NCBI GenBank assembly: GCA_008477525.1
Contig: SPDT01000001.1
Coordinates: forward strand, 1,674,001-1,738,000
Origin: Hypomyces perniciosus
Taxonomy: Eukaryota > Ascomycota > Sordariomycetes > Hypocreales > Hypocreaceae
Length of the DNA stretch: 64,000 nt
Direction of reading: 5' to 3'
In this document: positions 60,254 through 64,000 of the stretch, piece after piece
Numbering within the stretch: the first letter of the stretch is position 1
How the letters are laid out: the number at the start of each line of letters is the position of its first letter
Notes under the pieces: model-generated
The model's database searches: none
What the model was told of the DNA's origin: nothing
Seen by the model: only the letters and a program-made list of their open reading frames with translations
Position numbers and translations under genes: made by a program

Positions 60254-60887
60254 GTTTGGTTGTTGTAAGGGAAATCTCCAGACACAATTTGATTTCCGGA
60301 ATCTCAATCGAAAGGCTACCCTATCCCTGAGACGCTTTTTATCTTCTTGGATTTCGTTTCCTGAAGAGTACAGGACAATGGTTGTATATTGACAGAGAAT
60401 TGTGGGATGTCTATACTTTTCACTTCAAACGTATATGAATTAGCAGGATGGGAGGCTTGTTGAGCTCCTTATTGGATATATTTAGGGAATGTATATGATG
60501 GATATGATCAGTTTACTGCAGCTTTAGGCAGCCAACGTCGAATAACAAGCCTATCTATTATAGATGACACTTACTGTCCCAAGCTTTATTTGAGTCTAAT
60601 GTGATATACCAATCTGTCGCGTAACGCAGTTACGTAGTTAGTCTAAACATATTATAACAACAAAGAGTTTTTAGGCACCTGAAGAAACACTTAATATAAC
60701 TATAACCTGCATTATGATTTAATTCTTTAATTGCCTTTTTATCTTAAAAGAAAAAAGCAATATATATATTGATTTTTAGTTTGTATATATATAATAATAT
60801 CTCTTGTATCTCTGATTTCTACTAATTCCTAACAATTCCAACAATTCCCACTATTTCCAATAACTAGACCGACGGTATCCGACACAA
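60254..60887. other. AT-rich intergenic
   Basis: AT-rich, with TA-rich patches near 60760-60800. Nothing recognised. Confidence 0.6.
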
Positions 60888-61424
60888 TCATCCTGTGCGA
60901 GGTGATGAATCCGGAGTAAAGACGTCGACAATCCAGTCTTTAAACGTAGATTCAACATAGTGGGCAATTTCGCGAAGCACGGCAAGCAAGGTGTATGAGT
61001 CAATGAATCTTTTGGTGCCGCCAATCGACATGTCCTCAAGAATCTCCAGGCGATCTCCCCGATCACAGGCAAACAACAGTTTCCATTCATTGTTGAAGAT
61101 TAGAAGCAGCGGCATCGTGACAACACGACGCTCTCTTCCGTTAGATCGGTTCACGTGGGAGTCCAGGAAGAAATTCATGCGGTGATGCCAGGCGGCGATC
61201 CATATTCCAAGTTGGACTTTGCCCTTCTCTATTGATCCTGAGACTTTGGTTTCAATGCTGACTGCGATAGGGCGTAACTGCAGCGGAAGATACAAAGTTT
61301 GATTGACAGATTCCATGTCCCCTGGCTGGGACCAAACTGTGCGCTGAATCGCCTTCAACGCTTGCTTATCCGAATCGGAGGCACATTTGCCGTCCAATTC
61401 CAGGACGAGAGCAAAATCAACCAT
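60888..61424 (-). pseudogene. Truncated PD-(D/E)XK nuclease-like fragment
   Basis: A 178-residue frame begins MVDFALVLELDG and contains LQLRPIAVSIETKVSG followed by KGKVQLGIWIAAWHHRM. This resembles the C-terminal core of a fungal PD-(D/E)XK nuclease-like domain, in which the SIETK element supplies the (D/E)XK residues. Fungal members usually have over 100 further residues before this point, so the frame looks 5'-truncated. The core residues E and K are kept, so it may still fold, but loss of the N-terminal part suggests a relic. Such proteins are common in accessory, repeat-rich fungal regions. Its start may also be a missed exon. Confidence 0.5.
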
Positions 61425-61472
61425 CTTGCTCTATAGCCTATAAGCAATATATATATATTTATTAGACTATTA

Positions 61473-63804
61473 TTAAACCACCACTGGGGCTTCCTTGGAC
61501 GTAGTACTGGCAAGAGGGGAACCAGGCTCCTCCACAGCCTCTAAAACTGGAAACTCGACAATGGCATCCCCTTCAAGGTAACCATCCGTCTCGGCCAATG
61601 TTTCAAAGCCCTGGTCAACCTCGTGGCCATCTGGAAGTACCTGGCTCGGCAGAACCAAGTTAGAGGCAAAATAAAGACCAGCAGCTACAGTGAAACATAT
61701 CACCCATCCAGTCTGGTATATGTGAGTGGCAGCCGGGGTAGCCCACGTTGGGTGATACGCTTCAACCAGCCCAGGCATACCAAATGCCGCAGCACCTACC
61801 CAGCAGGCGAGGGCCTTGAGATTCCAGCCCTTGACATAGAAGTATAAAGAGCCCTTAGTGGGGTTAAATAATGAAGGAGTGTGGATATTGCCGCGCTTGA
61901 CGAAATAGTAGTCGACAATAACGATCTGGAGGGACAAAATGAGTTACAACAGACGCTTGACAGATCGACATGCGGGCAAACTTACGGCACAGATTGGGGC
62001 TATAAAGCAGTTGTAGCTGCCCAAGAAGGTGATGAAGGCTGATCCATCAGCTGCAAGAGGGAGAAGGCCGTAAGCATTGGACACAAGCGATGTGGAGCGG
62101 GAGGGAGAGGAATCTTACTCAACAACTTCCATGGAACGATGGCCAAAGACAGTACTCCACAGAAAAGCTGCCCGCGGACGATTGTGAATACCTTCGGTAG
62201 CAGCCCCGTAACATCGGCTCCTGGGAGAGAAGGTCAGGATTCAGGATCAAGCAGGGGATTGATCTCATCTAGGAATGTACTCACCAAAAGGAATGGCATT
62301 ACATCCAATATTGACGCCCAGGACTGACAGAGTAAAGCCAAACGAAGCGAAGAAGCATCCCGCACGAGCTGCCGGGCCCCAGAATCGATCGAGGATGGCG
62401 TTGAGAAGATCCCATTGGTTCCAGTACGCCTGGCCGAATTTGCCCTGAACAGCAGCGGTGGCACCAATACCAAAGAAGAAAATGAGCGTCTTGCTGGCAA
62501 AGATGGACGATGCCTGTCTCCATCCAGCATCCTTGGGTCTTCGGGTGTATCGTGCAAGGTCAGGTTGCTTTTGTCATTTGTTAGTCACTGACATACCGCT
62601 CAGATCCAGACTGGGATGGATCGGTACTTACATTGACCAACAGCGCAGACGTAACACCCAAGCAGCTGTTGATGCCACTGAGCATTGCCCATCCTAAGGA
62701 TCCGCTACTCGCTGGCACATCCGAAGTAAGTGTGTTGACTTGAATGCCCCCGCCGTATGAGACGCACCAGGCAAAGACACCGATGCAAGCCACAGGGCAA
62801 ATGAAGGACTCGGCCTAAGTGATGAACCATGGTCAGGTTCAAGCTGTAATGAACGATGTTGAAGGGTATACGAACTGCAAACAGGAACTTGATTTTGGAT
62901 GGATGTACTGCCAGGAAAGGCATCTCGAGAATCCAGAACAGGAAAAAGGCCAAGAGATCTCTCGATGTGATGCCAGCACTGGCGGGGAGGTTGTTGGCCA
63001 TCTGCCACCAAGAGTCGCCAAAGATGCATCTCAGAAGAACACTGAGCAACTGGGATCCGAAGTAAGATTGGACTCCAAACCTGGAGGATTGTTAGTCCTG
63101 AGCCATGCCTCCGCCAAGTGATTCACGATTCTATCACTTACCAAATGATGGCCACGACGGCGCGGACCCAAACGAAGAAGAATTGGCCGTACCTACCATT
63201 ACCAGTAAGTACATGCAACGGGCATCGAGACTTGGGATACATCTCAATGGGGGCTGGGGTTTATTAATACTGACATTCCAAAAACTCCTCTAGCGAGGAC
63301 AGGATAGCCGATGTGGTATTTCGCACCAGGCCGGCCGATGGCTAAAGCCACCGCGGACGAGAGAAGGTTCGCCTTGTGGTTTTTAGTGAAATTCCGCAGT
63401 TTTTTCTGCCATGATGATACTCACAATCATGCATGAGATCAAGGCTTGCCACCAGTTCAAGCCGACAGCGATCAGACTGGCTCCGTTGGACCATTGACTC
63501 GCGTTGAAGGCGTTCTGAGACATCGCACATCATATCAGCAATGTGTTTAAGAAGCCGAGCAAGGAAATTGGTTTACATACACCCCACCAGTAACTGCTGA
63601 GCGAGATCCTGTATTGGAGGTCAGCGGGATGTGTGAGGCGAGATTGCCAAGGTATGACACGTACCATGACCATGTTCTGGCGCTCTTAGGCGTAGGAGCA
63701 AGATCTTTGTTGATCCATGTTGAGGATTTGGTGCCATCCGCAGAGTCTGTACTCAACGCTTCCTTCCACTCCGCCTTTGAACGGGGAACCTGCGGCAGCT
63801 GCAT
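61473..63804 (-). CDS. NCS1-family nucleobase/allantoin-type permease
   Basis: Eleven exons give 565 residues: 63804-63665, 63608-63581, 63514-63425, 63372-63275, 63192-63142, 63080-62876, 62814-62632, 62567-62285, 62220-62119, 62050-61986 and 61925-61473. NCS1 carriers are proton-coupled plasma-membrane symporters for uracil, allantoin, uridine, thiamine or similar compounds (Fur-type in fungi). Typical sequence includes NAFNASQWSNGASLIAVGLNWW, GRPGAKYHIGYPVLARGVFG, WFGVQSYFGSQLL, NQPDLARYTRRPKDAGW and APICAIVIVDYYFVKRG. About twelve membrane segments are expected. Substrate cannot be fixed from sequence. The acidic C-tail may hold sorting or endocytosis signals. One donor is GTTCGT, weaker than the rest. 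No frame problem. Confidence 0.9.
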
Positions 63805-64000
63805 GTTGGACGCTTGAGAGGTGCTGTTTTGTCGGCCGGCGATGCTCCAGATCTGCTTACAGACGGCCGAGATGGAGCCTATGTCTTATACAGCTCGGAG
63901 CATGTTCATGAAGCTTGTCACCAATCCGCTTATCACAGCCTATCTCAGTGTTATTGTTGTCAGACCACGTCGGTTGATCCGAAGTTGATGTGATCATATC
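63805..64000. other. Upstream flank of the permease
   Basis: The final 196 bases are the permease promoter side. No further gene is visible. Confidence 0.5.

Overview
The window is nuclear DNA of a filamentous ascomycete (Pezizomycotina, most likely a Sordariomycete; this is inference). Genes have short spliceosomal introns (about 55-175 nt) with GTNNGT donors and CTAAC or CTGAC branch points. The gene set is typical of such a fungus: an AA9 lytic polysaccharide monooxygenase, a tannase/feruloyl esterase, a secreted GH2 enzyme, Erg1, Alg5, a PP4R3/Psy2 subunit, a Sat4/Hal4-type kinase, and a U6 snRNA gene with a fungal-type intron. No bacterial-style operons, CRISPR arrays or intact transposons were seen.

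Layout. 0-10 kb is an enzyme-rich segment: tannase/feruloyl esterase (-), epoxide-hydrolase-like secreted alpha/beta hydrolase (+) and secreted GH2 (-), separated by microsatellite-rich spacers. 10.5-20 kb is mostly housekeeping: cytosolic aspartyl-tRNA synthetase (-), squalene epoxidase (+), Alg5 (-), a possible small coiled-coil ORF (+) and a disordered hypothetical protein (-). 20-30 kb is gene-poor and rich in a short dispersed motif. It holds a decayed homeodomain-like gene and a U6 snRNA gene split by a 60-nt intron that carries a B-box-like sequence. 30-54.7 kb is gene-dense: PP4R3 (+), an AFG2/Drg1-type AAA ATPase (-), an RRM-like protein (+), a Sec4/Rab8 GTPase (-), an unknown coiled-coil protein (+), AA9 LPMO (-), Hsp10 (-), Sat4/Hal4 kinase (-), mitochondrial uL11m (-) diverging from KRR1 (+), and a medium-chain dehydrogenase/reductase (-). 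54.7-61.4 kb is a second AT-rich, gene-poor stretch. It contains a four-exon Cys-rich secreted protein, probably Kex2-processed, and a truncated PD-(D/E)XK-like fragment. The right end holds a complete 11-exon NCS1-family permease (-).

Multi-exon models were joined by hand from splice signals and reading-frame continuity, and every multi-exon total is divisible by three. The most notable observations are the intron-containing U6 gene, about 34 exact copies of a TAC(T/C)-type 9-mer dyad confined to non-coding DNA, a GC-AG intron in PP4R3, and the effector-like secreted protein in the AT-rich tract. The genes do not form one pathway. The left-end enzymes and the AA9 enzyme fit plant biomass degradation, and the rest are conserved cellular functions.
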